Below, piece after piece: positions 1-5,817 of a stretch of 7,809 nt of DNA. The translations under genes and the position numbers were made by a program. Under the pieces are notes generated by a model, which was not told the origin of the DNA, searched no databases, and was given only the letters and a program-made list of their open reading frames with translations. This DNA comes from Rhodospirillaceae bacterium. Lineage in GTDB: Bacteria > Pseudomonadota > Alphaproteobacteria > SP197. The stretch is taken from positions 1 to 7,809 of the forward strand of contig JABIUG010000278.1 of the NCBI GenBank assembly GCA_018700655.1. Direction: 5' to 3'. Within the stretch, counting starts at the first letter, position 1. Every line of letters starts with the position of its first letter.

Positions 1-1
1 C

Positions 2-496
2 CTGCCGCCCCTGGTGCTGGACCAGTCCTCAAGCGTGATCGCCAAGAGCGAAGTGATGGTCCATGCCCAGAAGGGTGAGCCGATTCCCGAGGGCTGGGCG
101 TTTGATGCCGACGGCAACAGCACGACCGATGCAGCCGAAGCGCTGAAAGGCACCATGGCGCCAACTGGCGGGCGCAAGGGTGCCAATCTGGCGATGCTCA
201 TCGAACTGATGGCGGCTGGCCTGTCGGGGTCACATTTCGGTTTCCAGGCTTCCAGCTTTGGTGGAAACGAGGGTGGCGCCCCGCGCACTGGCCAGTGTTT
301 CCTCGCTTTCGACACGGCAGCCTTTGCCGAAGGTTTCACGGATCATGCCGCGGCGATGTTTGCGGCAATCGAGGAGCAGCCGGGGACACGTCTTCCCGGA
401 GACCGTCGCCTTTCGGCACGGGAGCAAACAGCCCGTGAAGGCGTGGCCATCGCCAAGGCATTGCACGAGAAGCTGGAAGGTTATGCCGCGCGCTGA
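2..496 (+). CDS. Ldh family (malate/L-lactate dehydrogenase-like) oxidoreductase, C-terminal part
   Basis: The reading frame is open from the first bases of the window, so the true start lies upstream and only about 164 C-terminal residues are present; the family usually has about 330-360. This is the NAD(P)H-dependent 2-hydroxyacid/ketimine oxidoreductase family that includes YiaK, AllD (ureidoglycolate dehydrogenase), ComC and DpkA. Visible family signatures are DQSSSVIAKSEV near the start, a GEPIPEGWAFDADG block, and TMAPTGGRKGANLAMLIELM followed by AGLSGSHFGF. These blocks mark the second half of the fold. The substrate cannot be read from this fragment: lactate, malate, ureidoglycolate and cyclic ketimines all remain possible. 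The gene converges on the minus-strand methyltransferase, with 21 bases between the two stops. Family assignment is firm; specificity is unknown. Confidence 0.9.
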   Translation: MPPLVLDQSSSVIAKSEVMVHAQKGEPIPEGWAFDADGNSTTDAAEALKGTMAPTGGRKGANLAMLIELMAAGLSGSHFGFQASSFGGNEGGAPRTGQCFLAFDTAAFAEGFTDHAAAMFAAIEEQPGTRLPGDRRLSAREQTAREGVAIAKALHEKLEGYAAR

Positions 497-517
497 ACCG
501 GCTGACGGCGCTATTTT
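490..517 (+). terminator. Candidate intrinsic terminator of the Ldh-family gene
   Basis: GCGCTG (490-495) can pair with CGGCGC (506-511), giving six base pairs including one G-U, with a 10-base loop, followed directly by TATTTT (512-517). The left arm overlaps the TGA stop. On the opposite strand the hairpin is not followed by a T run, so it would act only on the rightward transcript. The stem is short, so this is tentative. Confidence 0.4.
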
Positions 518-1327
518 CTAACGCGACGCCGAAAACACGATGGCCTGCAGCGGCGTCCTGACCGGATTGTCGCCAAAGGCCTTGCTGACGGCTGCTGTCA
601 TCGCATCGATAACAACCTCGACACTGGCGTTGCCGCGTTCGCGCAGTTCCAGAATGGTCGGGTTGCCGGCAACCAGGCCTTCGGCGACATGGTGGGCCGA
701 TGGCCGCTCGCTGATGGTTGGAACGACATTGACCTGAATGTTGTTGAGACCTGCTTGATGCAACAAGTCCTTGATCGGATCGATGGCATGGTAGCCGAAC
801 GGCATCTTTATGAAGGCGGCGGGCTCGCCATCGAAGAATTGCGCTCCTGTATCGAACGCGACCTGTGCAATCGGGTTGAATTCCATTGAGTCCCAGACAT
901 TAAAATGCAGTTGCCCATCGGGTTTCAGGACGCGTGCAGCTTCCTTCAGCCCCGCCAGCTTGTCCGGGAAGAACATCAACCCGAACTGGCAGACCACGGC
1001 ATCGAAGGAGTCATCTTCGAAATCCAGTTCTAGGGCGTTGGCCTGCTTATACGTGACGTTGGCGAGGTCGCCGCGTCGCTCGCGCGCGACATCGAGCATC
1101 GCATCACTGAGGTCGGTCGCAACGATCGCGACATCGTCGGGAAGTGCCTCGCGCAGAAATTTGGTCGAGATTCCAGTGCCGCAGGCCGTTTCGAGCACGC
1201 GCCCGCCATTGCCTGTGGCAACGCGCCTTGCCAGGTCCTCAGCGTAGTAGTGAAAGAGCAGCGGCCCGAGATGGTCTTCGTAGATGTCGGGAATGGTGCC
1301 AACAAATTGTGTGTTTGTTTCGGTCAT
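518..1327 (-). CDS. Class I SAM-dependent methyltransferase (Methyltransf_11/25 type)
   Basis: This is a 269-residue putative methyltransferase. SAM-binding motif I is VLETACGTG (residues 44-52), the acidic motif is VATDLSDAM (69-77, ribose-binding D72), and motif II lies in FDAVVCQFGLMFF (108-120), followed by the typical AARVLKPDGQL loop (130-140). The substrate is unknown. The UbiE/Coq5-like core is shared by enzymes acting on quinones, lipids and many small molecules, and the C-terminal 120 residues, which would set specificity, show no motif I recognise. I chose the ATG at 1327 because GAGGAA sits just upstream (1331-1336). The longer frame to 1354 would need a TTG start with no such support. 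It is the last gene of the three-gene minus-strand unit, 27 bases after the DUF924 stop. Confidence 0.88.
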   Translation of the reverse strand: MTETNTQFVGTIPDIYEDHLGPLLFHYYAEDLARRVATGNGGRVLETACGTGISTKFLREALPDDVAIVATDLSDAMLDVARERRGDLANVTYKQANALELDFEDDSFDAVVCQFGLMFFPDKLAGLKEAARVLKPDGQLHFNVWDSMEFNPIAQVAFDTGAQFFDGEPAAFIKMPFGYHAIDPIKDLLHQAGLNNIQVNVVPTISERPSAHHVAEGLVAGNPTILELRERGNASVEVVIDAMTAAVSKAFGDNPVRTPLQAIVFSASR

Positions 1328-1354
1328 GGATTCCTCGATCGCTGGTGGTAGCAA

Positions 1355-1933
1355 TTAGAACGACGACATCGGTTCTTTCAGGAATGTGTGCTCTTCGTCT
1401 GTCGTGTCGCGACCCAGGATATCGTTGCGGTGGGGAAACCTGCCGAAACGCTCGATGATTTCGTGATGACGGTGCGATGCGACCAGGCACTGGTCTCGTT
1501 GGGGCCCGTGACAATGCTGTTCGACGAAAGCTACGTGACGGATCTGATCGTCGAGGTTTTCGGCGTGTTCGAAAGGCAGGTAGGCAAACAGCTTCTGGAC
1601 GTCGGTGTAACCGGCCTTGAAGCCGCGCGCGTCGATCAACTCGGCCATGGCGCGGGCGGTTGGATCGGACGCATACATCCGAGGCGTGCCGCGGAACATG
1701 TTCCGCGGGAGTTGATCGAGCAGGATGATCAGCGCAAGGGCGCCCCCGGCCTGGTCAGCCCAATGTCCGAATTCTCCGTCCGCCGCCCGCTCATGGAGTG
1801 AAAGGCAGACATCGCGGCAGCGCTGGTCGTAACCATCTGATTTGGTGAACCAGTCCTCGCGCATGCTGCCCCAGTCGGCATCGTCGGGATGGCCGAACCA
1901 AAAGTGCAGCACTGTGTTGATGTCGCCTTGCAT
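1355..1933 (-). CDS. DUF924 family protein
   Basis: This 192-residue protein carries the hallmark blocks of DUF924 (PF06041) in order: FWFG (11-14), LLDQLPRNMFRGTP (71-84), YLPFEHAE (118-125), FGRFPHRN (163-170) and LGRDTTDEE (173-181). Length is normal for the family, which is widespread in proteobacteria, predicted to be all-helical and TPR-like, and has no established biochemical role. No signal peptide or membrane segment is visible, so it is probably cytoplasmic. The ATG lies 3 bases past the stop of the upstream membrane-protein gene and has no clear Shine-Dalgarno of its own, which suggests translational coupling. Conserved His, Arg and acidic residues hint at a binding or catalytic site, but that is inference. 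Confidence 0.93.
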   Translation of the reverse strand: MQGDINTVLHFWFGHPDDADWGSMREDWFTKSDGYDQRCRDVCLSLHERAADGEFGHWADQAGGALALIILLDQLPRNMFRGTPRMYASDPTARAMAELIDARGFKAGYTDVQKLFAYLPFEHAENLDDQIRHVAFVEQHCHGPQRDQCLVASHRHHEIIERFGRFPHRNDILGRDTTDEEHTFLKEPMSSF

Positions 1934-1936
1934 GGT

Positions 1937-2674
1937 TCAGGGATAGTCGCAGCGTTCGGCGGTGACCAGCGCGAAGTCGCGCGGACCTTCCGTGATCGCG
2001 AAACGGTATTCGTCGGAACCCAGCAGAACAGCATGGTTGATCGGCAGGTAACCTTCGACGACCTCGGTTTCGCCGCCGATGGTCACGAAGTTGATCGCGA
2101 CCGGACTTGTGGGGTCATACCAGGCGACCGGGTTGTTGTCGGCGTCCCGGGCGACTTCGCCTTCGCCGAGCACGGTCAGGCGACCATCAGCGAACCCTGC
2201 CGAAGTGTCCGTGCCGCCATGGAGATGAGTTTTCACGATGATCCGCTTGGTTGTGAGTTGTGCATCGCAGCGCCGCTCGTTGGCGACCAGTTCGACGACT
2301 TCGGCCAGACGGCGCGGGTCGACACCTTCGTTGAGGCGCCGGGTCAGGAGTTGCCAGAGGATCGCCGTTTCGCCCTGGGGCACCTCACTCTCGTAGCGCT
2401 GCTGCCAGGTCGCGGCTTCGCTCGTCACGGCCTGGAGGGCTGACCGGGCCTGACTTTCAGCATCGCGCGCGGTGTTGGACTGGATTTCCAGATCGGCGAC
2501 CCGGTCTTCGAGTGTCAGAATCCGGTTCTCGCTGTTGCGCCGGCCGGTATCAAAGGAAAACCAGGCGATCGCAGCCAGCGCCGCCACGGCAACAAAAAAG
2601 CGTATGATCCGGCGGTTACGCCGTTGTTTGGCTTCCCGTTGTCCGTCTCGAAATCTCCAGCCGCCCTGTCTCAC
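1937..2674 (-). CDS. Single-pass membrane protein with coiled coil and periplasmic domain, function unknown
   Basis: I do not recognise this 245-residue protein. Residues 1-22 are strongly basic (cytoplasmic by the positive-inside rule), 23-41 form one transmembrane helix (FFVAVAALAAIAWFSF core), 48-98 are Glu/Arg/Gln/Ala-rich with heptad-like spacing (probable coiled coil), and 100-245 form a mixed domain presumably in the periplasm. The C-terminal domain has exactly two cysteines, C136 in ERRCDA and C242 in ERCDYP, which could form a disulfide tying its two ends together. Topology resembles DUF6776-type proteins, but I cannot claim homology. The start is GTG at 2674, preceded by GGGGAGG (2682-2688) at 7-base spacing. 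It is the first gene of its unit and has its own promoter. Confidence 0.8.
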   Translation of the reverse strand: MRQGGWRFRDGQREAKQRRNRRIIRFFVAVAALAAIAWFSFDTGRRNSENRILTLEDRVADLEIQSNTARDAESQARSALQAVTSEAATWQQRYESEVPQGETAILWQLLTRRLNEGVDPRRLAEVVELVANERRCDAQLTTKRIIVKTHLHGGTDTSAGFADGRLTVLGEGEVARDADNNPVAWYDPTSPVAINFVTIGGETEVVEGYLPINHAVLLGSDEYRFAITEGPRDFALVTAERCDYP

Positions 2675-2681
2675 GAGTAGG

Positions 2682-2688
2682 CCTCCCC
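2682..2688 (-). promoter_or_regulatory. Strong ribosome binding site that decides a GTG start
   Basis: On the minus strand this reads GGGGAGG, seven bases before the GTG at 2674. The nearby ATG at 2690 overlaps it but is not in the frame of the membrane-protein gene, so the GTG is the supported start. Confidence 0.75.
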
Positions 2689-2714
2689 ATGCGCGATGCG
2701 GCCCCAGGGGACGG

Positions 2715-2742
2715 AGTATAGGATTGCAGGGTTAACTGGCAA
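2715..2742 (-). promoter_or_regulatory. Sigma70-like promoter of the membrane protein-DUF924-methyltransferase unit
   Basis: On the minus strand the -35 is TTGCCA (2737-2742, 5 of 6 matches to TTGACA) and the -10 is TATACT (2715-2720, 5 of 6 matches to TATAAT), with a 16-base spacer. Predicted transcription starts near 2708, giving a leader of about 30 bases before the GTG at 2674. This is the best promoter match seen in the non-coding sequence of the window. It sits in the only gap longer than 30 bases between the minus-strand genes, so it probably separates two transcription units or gives the second one extra expression. Confidence 0.65.
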
Positions 2743-2749
2743 CGTTGCC
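2738..2749. repeat. Perfect 12-bp palindrome overlapping the -35 box
   Basis: GGCAACGTTGCC is its own reverse complement and covers five of the six -35 bases of the minus-strand promoter. A bound regulator here would block RNA polymerase, so it is a candidate operator. The regulator is unknown. As an RNA it would form only a 4-bp stem, so a terminator is unlikely. Confidence 0.6.
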
Positions 2750-2759
2750 TCACATGTGA
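2750..2759. repeat. Perfect 10-bp palindrome abutting the first palindrome
   Basis: TCACATGTGA is a perfect palindrome that starts the base after the 12-bp palindrome ends and lies just upstream of the -35 box on the minus strand, five bases before the DUF938 stop codon. It resembles a half-length TGTGA...TCACA-type site in inverted order, but without the usual spacing I do not assign it to CRP/FNR regulators. Confidence 0.45.
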
Positions 2760-2763
2760 CGGT

Positions 2764-3399
2764 TCAGGTGCGCCGTAGCACGAGAATGTGGTTGTTGGTG
2801 GGCATTTCGATCGAGCGTTCGAAGATGACCCCATATTTGTGGCCGGCCGCTGCGATATCGTTGAGATCGCGCACACCCCAGTCCGGGTTCTGCTGGCGCA
2901 ACATGCGGTCGAAATTCTTGTTGCTGTCGGCGCTGTACAGTCCATTGAACATGAAAGGGCCGTAAAGCAGCAATGGGGCGCCGCTTTCAAGCAGGCTACC
3001 GGCGCCACTCAACAAACCCTCGATGGTCTCGCGTGCGGTGATGTGGATCATGTTGACCGACAGCATCAGCCCGAATTGGCCTTCCAACGCTTCCCACCAG
3101 GCTGGCTGCGTGACATCGAGGTCCAGCGGTTCGGCGATGTTGGCGTAACCCTGCGCCCATGTGCTCTGGCTAGTTCGCATATGTGGATCAGGATCGCTAG
3201 GCTGCCAGTGGATGTCCGGCAGGGCTTGTGCAAACAGGGCGGCGTGCTGGCCGGGACCGCTGGCAATTTCCAGGACACGCAGGCCCGGGTTGTGAAATGC
3301 GCGCAGGACTTCAAGGATTGCTTCGCCATTGCGGCTTGCAGCAGGCGCGTGAAGCTTTTCGCTTCCCGGCGATGAGGCATGAGCGTCCGATTGCTCCAT
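2764..3399 (-). CDS. DUF938 family SAM methyltransferase-like protein
   Basis: This 211-residue protein matches the DUF938 family (PF06080; related to eukaryotic METTL26). Diagnostic blocks are APAASRNGEAIL (18-29), VLEIASGPGQHA (42-53, glycine-rich SAM loop), WQPSD (65-69, acidic ribose-binding position), NMIHI (116-120), LYGPF (145-149), SN..FD (159-164), WGVRD (174-178) and MPTNNHIL (199-206). The fold is that of a class I methyltransferase, but no substrate is established for the family. It is probably cytoplasmic. It closes the five-gene unit, beginning 8 bases after the stop of the peptidoglycan-binding gene. No convincing Shine-Dalgarno precedes the ATG, so coupling to the upstream gene is likely. 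The segment from 9 to 18 is family-typical apart from an Ala-rich stretch where many members have PACERN-like residues. Confidence 0.93.
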   Translation of the reverse strand: MEQSDAHASSPGSEKLHAPAASRNGEAILEVLRAFHNPGLRVLEIASGPGQHAALFAQALPDIHWQPSDPDPHMRTSQSTWAQGYANIAEPLDLDVTQPAWWEALEGQFGLMLSVNMIHITARETIEGLLSGAGSLLESGAPLLLYGPFMFNGLYSADSNKNFDRMLRQQNPDWGVRDLNDIAAAGHKYGVIFERSIEMPTNNHILVLRRT

Positions 3400-3407
3400 G
3401 GTACGGC

Positions 3408-3917
3408 TCAGAGTCCCGAGGCGGTATTGATGCTGGCGAGCAACGGTTTGGAGATTTCGCCGGTCACGGCTACGCCCTGGCTCGTTTGATAAGCGCGAAT
3501 CGCTTCGCGCGTCATCGGCCCGACAGCGCCATCGACGGGGCCGGGGTCAAATCCCAACTTGGCCAAACCCTGTTGCACGGCGCGGGCGTAGCTTCGCAAC
3601 AGGCCTTCGCGCGCCAACAGCCGTTCGGGCGAGGCCGCGCCACCGGCTGCCGCGCTGTTGATCTGATCGAGCAAGGCATCACTGGGTTCGCCAGTCACGA
3701 CGTAGCCGAATTCGCCCTGAAACGCCTTGATCGCCCGCTCGGTATTGCTTCCGGCCACACCATCGGCCGAACCCGGGTCGTAACCCATGGCGGCAAGCGT
3801 TTCCTGGATGGCGATCACGGTTGACTCACTCGCGGCCAGAGCGGCTGTGCCCAGGGTCAGTGCCCCGGTCACAATGATTGCCGTGACCGTATGTTTGATC
3901 GTGAGTGTCAGGTTCAT
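3408..3917 (-). CDS. Secreted protein with two tandem peptidoglycan-binding domains
   Basis: This 169-residue protein has a Sec signal peptide: a short N-terminus with one Lys, a hydrophobic core at about 10-26, and a cleavage site expected after ALA at residue 28. Two PG_binding_1 (PF01471) repeats follow, at about 33-87 and 113-166. Each has the YDPGSADGVAG or FDPGPVDGAVG turn, an ERAIKAFQ or REAIRAYQ helix, and a VTGE...LL end. A linker at about 88-112 rich in Ala and Gly separates them. There is no catalytic domain (no amidase, transglycosylase or L,D-transpeptidase signature), so it probably only binds the cell wall or partners an enzyme. The ATG is 2 bases past the queF stop, and its Shine-Dalgarno AAGGGA (3926-3931) lies within the last queF codons. 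Domain calls are firm; the role is unknown. Confidence 0.9.
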   Translation of the reverse strand: MNLTLTIKHTVTAIIVTGALTLGTAALAASESTVIAIQETLAAMGYDPGSADGVAGSNTERAIKAFQGEFGYVVTGEPSDALLDQINSAAAGGAASPERLLAREGLLRSYARAVQQGLAKLGFDPGPVDGAVGPMTREAIRAYQTSQGVAVTGEISKPLLASINTASGL

Positions 3918-3919
3918 CG

Positions 3920-4378
3920 TTATCGTCCCTTGTAAGGCTCAATGCCTTGATCCGGCAGCCAGATGCCTTCTGTCGGTTGACCGGTCTGGTAAAACACGTC
4001 GATCGGTATCCCGCCACGCGGATACCAATAGCCACCGATCCGGAGCCATACCAGTTCGATGGTTTCCTCGATACGACGCGCGATGTCGAGTGTCGTTCCT
4101 TCGTGAAAACCACCGTGGTTGCGATAGGAGCCCAGATAGAGTTTCAGTGCCTTGCTTTCGACCAGCCATGCTGCAGGCACATAGTCGATGACAAATTTGG
4201 CAAAATCGGGTTGGCCGGTCACCGGGCAGATGCAGGTGAACTCCGGACAGGTGAAACGCACGAGATAAGGATGATCGTTGGGAACGCGCTCAAGCAGCGC
4301 CTCTTCCGGGGACGCCGGAACTTCGGACGGGTCCTTCGGGCGCAGAAGCGTCAGTTCATCGTGATCGTTGGGGGGCAT
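3920..4378 (-). CDS. queF: NADPH-dependent 7-cyano-7-deazaguanine reductase (preQ0 reductase), unimodular
   Basis: QueF reduces the nitrile of preQ0 to the aminomethyl group of preQ1 with two NADPH, in the cytoplasmic pathway to the queuosine tRNA modification. At 152 residues it is the short, single-domain T-fold type (Bacillus-like) rather than the about 280-residue type of E. coli. The catalytic Cys is C51 in FTCICPVTGQPDF, with the acid-base Asp at D58. The QueF signature ESKALKLYLGSYRN spans 74-87, and the substrate-binding Glu follows in FHE (E93). All key residues are present. Translation starts at ATG 4378, inside the last 28 bases of hydA in another frame; AAGGGA (4390-4395) is 11 bases upstream. 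Placement within a catabolic-looking operon is odd, and no other queuosine gene is in the window. Confidence 0.96.
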   Translation of the reverse strand: MPPNDHDELTLLRPKDPSEVPASPEEALLERVPNDHPYLVRFTCPEFTCICPVTGQPDFAKFVIDYVPAAWLVESKALKLYLGSYRNHGGFHEGTTLDIARRIEETIELVWLRIGGYWYPRGGIPIDVFYQTGQPTEGIWLPDQGIEPYKGR

Positions 4379-5817
4379 CCTGGTTTCAATCCCTTGCGAC
4401 GTTGATGTTGCAACACGGGTTCCGGGGTTCCCCGGGCAAGAAAGCGCCCGCGGCCTGGTCTGGCAAGGATAACACCATCGTTCCAGACCAGTTCGCCTCG
4501 CGCGATCGTTTTAACCGGCCAGCCCGTTACCTCGCGCCCCTCATAGGGCGTGAAGTCGACATTGTGGTGAAGCAGTGCGTTGAAAAGCGTGGTCTTGCGC
4601 TGAGGGTCCCACAGGGTGAGGTCGGCATCGGAACCCACCGCGATCGTGCCCTTGGCGGGCGCAAGGCCATACATGCGCGCCGGGTTGGTCGATGTCAGGG
4701 CGACAAACTCGCTGGCCGTGATGCGTCCGGTGGAAACGCCTTCGGAGAACATCAGGGGCAGGCGTGTCTCGACCCCGGGAATGCCGTTGGCGATCCGCGT
4801 AAAGGGGGCGTCTTCGCCGTTGGCTTTCTTGCCGTCGGGACCATCGAAGCGGGATGGCGAATGGTCCGATGAGAGGATCTGCAACGTGCCATTGGTCAGC
4901 GCACGCCACAGCACTTCCGGATTGGCGCTGTCGCGCGGCGGTGGCGAGCACATGAATTTCGCACCCTCGAAACCCGGGCGATCCATGTCCTCGGCAGTCA
5001 GGAAGAGATACTGCGGGCAGGTCTCGCCATAGACCGGCAGACCGTGGGACTGCGCCCAGGCTATCTGTTCGATGGCCTCGCGGCCCGAGACATGGACGAC
5101 GAAAAGCGGGGCATCGGCGACCTCGGCCAGGGCAATTGCCCGGTGGGTCGCCTCGCGCTCGACCGCCATCGGCCGGGATTGGGCATGGTGGTGCGGGCGC
5201 GTCTTTCCTTCCGCGACCAGCTTGTGGCTCAGCCAGTCGATGCAGGCATGGTTCTCGGCATGGACCATAACCAGAGCGCCCTCTTGATTTGCTACATCAA
5301 GAGTTTCAATAATTTGTTTATCTTCAGCGTGATATCCATCGTACATCATAAATAACTTTAAGGATGTGAAGCCCCTTTTGATGAGTGCAGGCAGGTCCTG
5401 TCCCAGCACCTGGGGTGTGGCGTTGACTAGAATCAGGTGAACGCCGTAATCGACCATCGCCTTGCCGTCGGCGCTGGCCAGATAGGCCGCCACCGTGTCG
5501 CGCAACGGTTCGCCTGCGACCTGGGTTGCAAAGGACAAGGTGGTCGTGGTTCCGCCGCACAGGGCCGAGCGGGTGGCGCTTTCAAAGTCATCGGCACAGA
5601 CGGCACCGCCATAACTGGGCTGGGAAAAATGGCAATGGGCGTCGATTCCGCCGGGCATGACAAGAAGACCGGACGCATCGATCACCTCGGCGGCATCGGG
5701 AACGTCTTCGGCCAGGATCGCGACGCGCCCGCCACGAAGGCCGATGTCACAACGCACGCTGTCGCTGGCGGTCACCACGGTGCCGCCGCGTACAGCGAGG
5801 TCGAGCGGTTCGCTCAC
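4351..5817 (-). CDS. hydA: Dihydropyrimidinase / D-hydantoinase (cyclic amidohydrolase)
   Basis: This 488-residue metal-dependent amidohydrolase opens cyclic amides such as 5,6-dihydropyrimidines or 5-substituted hydantoins to N-carbamoyl amino acids. All dinuclear-metal ligands are visible: H61 and H63 in GIDAHCHF, carboxylated Lys K154 in TSLKLFM, H186 in VMVHAEN, H242 in FVVHVSG, and D318 in SSDHSP. The family blocks YGETCPQYL (263-271) and DADLTLWDP (397-405) are also present, and length is normal. The start is GTG at 5817, overlapping the dpaL stop by four bases (GTGA). Its 3' end overlaps queF by 28 bases. Neighbouring dpaL recalls E. coli ygeX-hyuA. Real substrate is undetermined; no N-carbamoylase or dihydropyrimidine dehydrogenase is in view. 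Codons for residues 150-178 are abnormally AT-rich compared with the rest of the gene. Confidence 0.94.
   Translation of the reverse strand: MSEPLDLAVRGGTVVTASDSVRCDIGLRGGRVAILAEDVPDAAEVIDASGLLVMPGGIDAHCHFSQPSYGGAVCADDFESATRSALCGGTTTTLSFATQVAGEPLRDTVAAYLASADGKAMVDYGVHLILVNATPQVLGQDLPALIKRGFTSLKLFMMYDGYHAEDKQIIETLDVANQEGALVMVHAENHACIDWLSHKLVAEGKTRPHHHAQSRPMAVEREATHRAIALAEVADAPLFVVHVSGREAIEQIAWAQSHGLPVYGETCPQYLFLTAEDMDRPGFEGAKFMCSPPPRDSANPEVLWRALTNGTLQILSSDHSPSRFDGPDGKKANGEDAPFTRIANGIPGVETRLPLMFSEGVSTGRITASEFVALTSTNPARMYGLAPAKGTIAVGSDADLTLWDPQRKTTLFNALLHHNVDFTPYEGREVTGWPVKTIARGELVWNDGVILARPGRGRFLARGTPEPVLQHQRRKGLKPGCPPTITMN
5281..5303. repeat. Perfect 8-bp inverted repeat at the edge of the AT-rich tract
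   Basis: CTCTTGAT (5281-5288) and ATCAAGAG (5296-5303) are exact reverse complements around a 7-base loop, TTGCTAC. The repeat falls within the hydA coding sequence exactly where base composition returns to normal. Neither strand shows a long T run after it, so it is not a clear terminator. Confidence 0.6.
5281..5370 (-). other. AT-rich tract with atypical codons inside hydA
   Basis: Only 28 of these 90 bases are G or C, against a gene that is otherwise clearly GC-rich. In frame it encodes hydA residues 150-179. Of the 29 codons for residues 150-178 only 7 end in G or C, with two TTA leucines, AAA lysine, ATT isoleucines, CAA, GAT and GGA. The protein sequence still fits the amidohydrolase family and includes the metal-bridging K154. 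The right-hand (upstream) edge is gradual, with some atypical codons (CTA, AAA, AGG) to about 5430; the left-hand edge at 5281 is abrupt. Consistent with a small imported or gene-converted tract, though an assembly artefact cannot be excluded. Confidence 0.8.

Noticed and set aside
1328..1354. N-terminal extension of the methyltransferase by nine codons
   Set aside because: It would need a TTG start directly after the DUF924 stop region with no ribosome binding site, whereas ATG 1327 has GAGGAA just upstream.
1889..2443. Plus-strand open frame of 184 codons
   Set aside because: It is antisense to the membrane-protein gene and the start of DUF924, with no family motif; the minus-strand genes have good start signals and tight spacing.
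2738..2759. The two palindromes as a transcription terminator after DUF938
   Set aside because: As RNA they would form only stems of three or four pairs with tiny loops and no T run follows on the minus strand; an operator role fits better.
2616..3008. Minus-strand open frame of 130 codons crossing the 89-base gap
   Set aside because: It overlaps DUF938 and the membrane-protein gene in another frame and runs through the promoter. The composition is Arg/Thr/Ser-rich shadow sequence without a domain.
3228..3824. Plus-strand open frame of 198 codons
   Set aside because: It lies antisense to two well-supported genes (DUF938 and the peptidoglycan-binding protein), spans both, has no recognisable domain, and is typical of the long shadow frames of GC-rich DNA.
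5281..5370. AT-rich tract as an internal promoter for queF
   Set aside because: On the minus strand I found no -35/-10 pair with acceptable match and spacing (for example TTCACA to TATGAT is only 14 bases apart).
5281..5370. AT-rich tract as a small mobile element insertion
   Set aside because: The reading frame and family-conserved residues run straight through without added length, so nothing has been inserted; replacement is the better reading.
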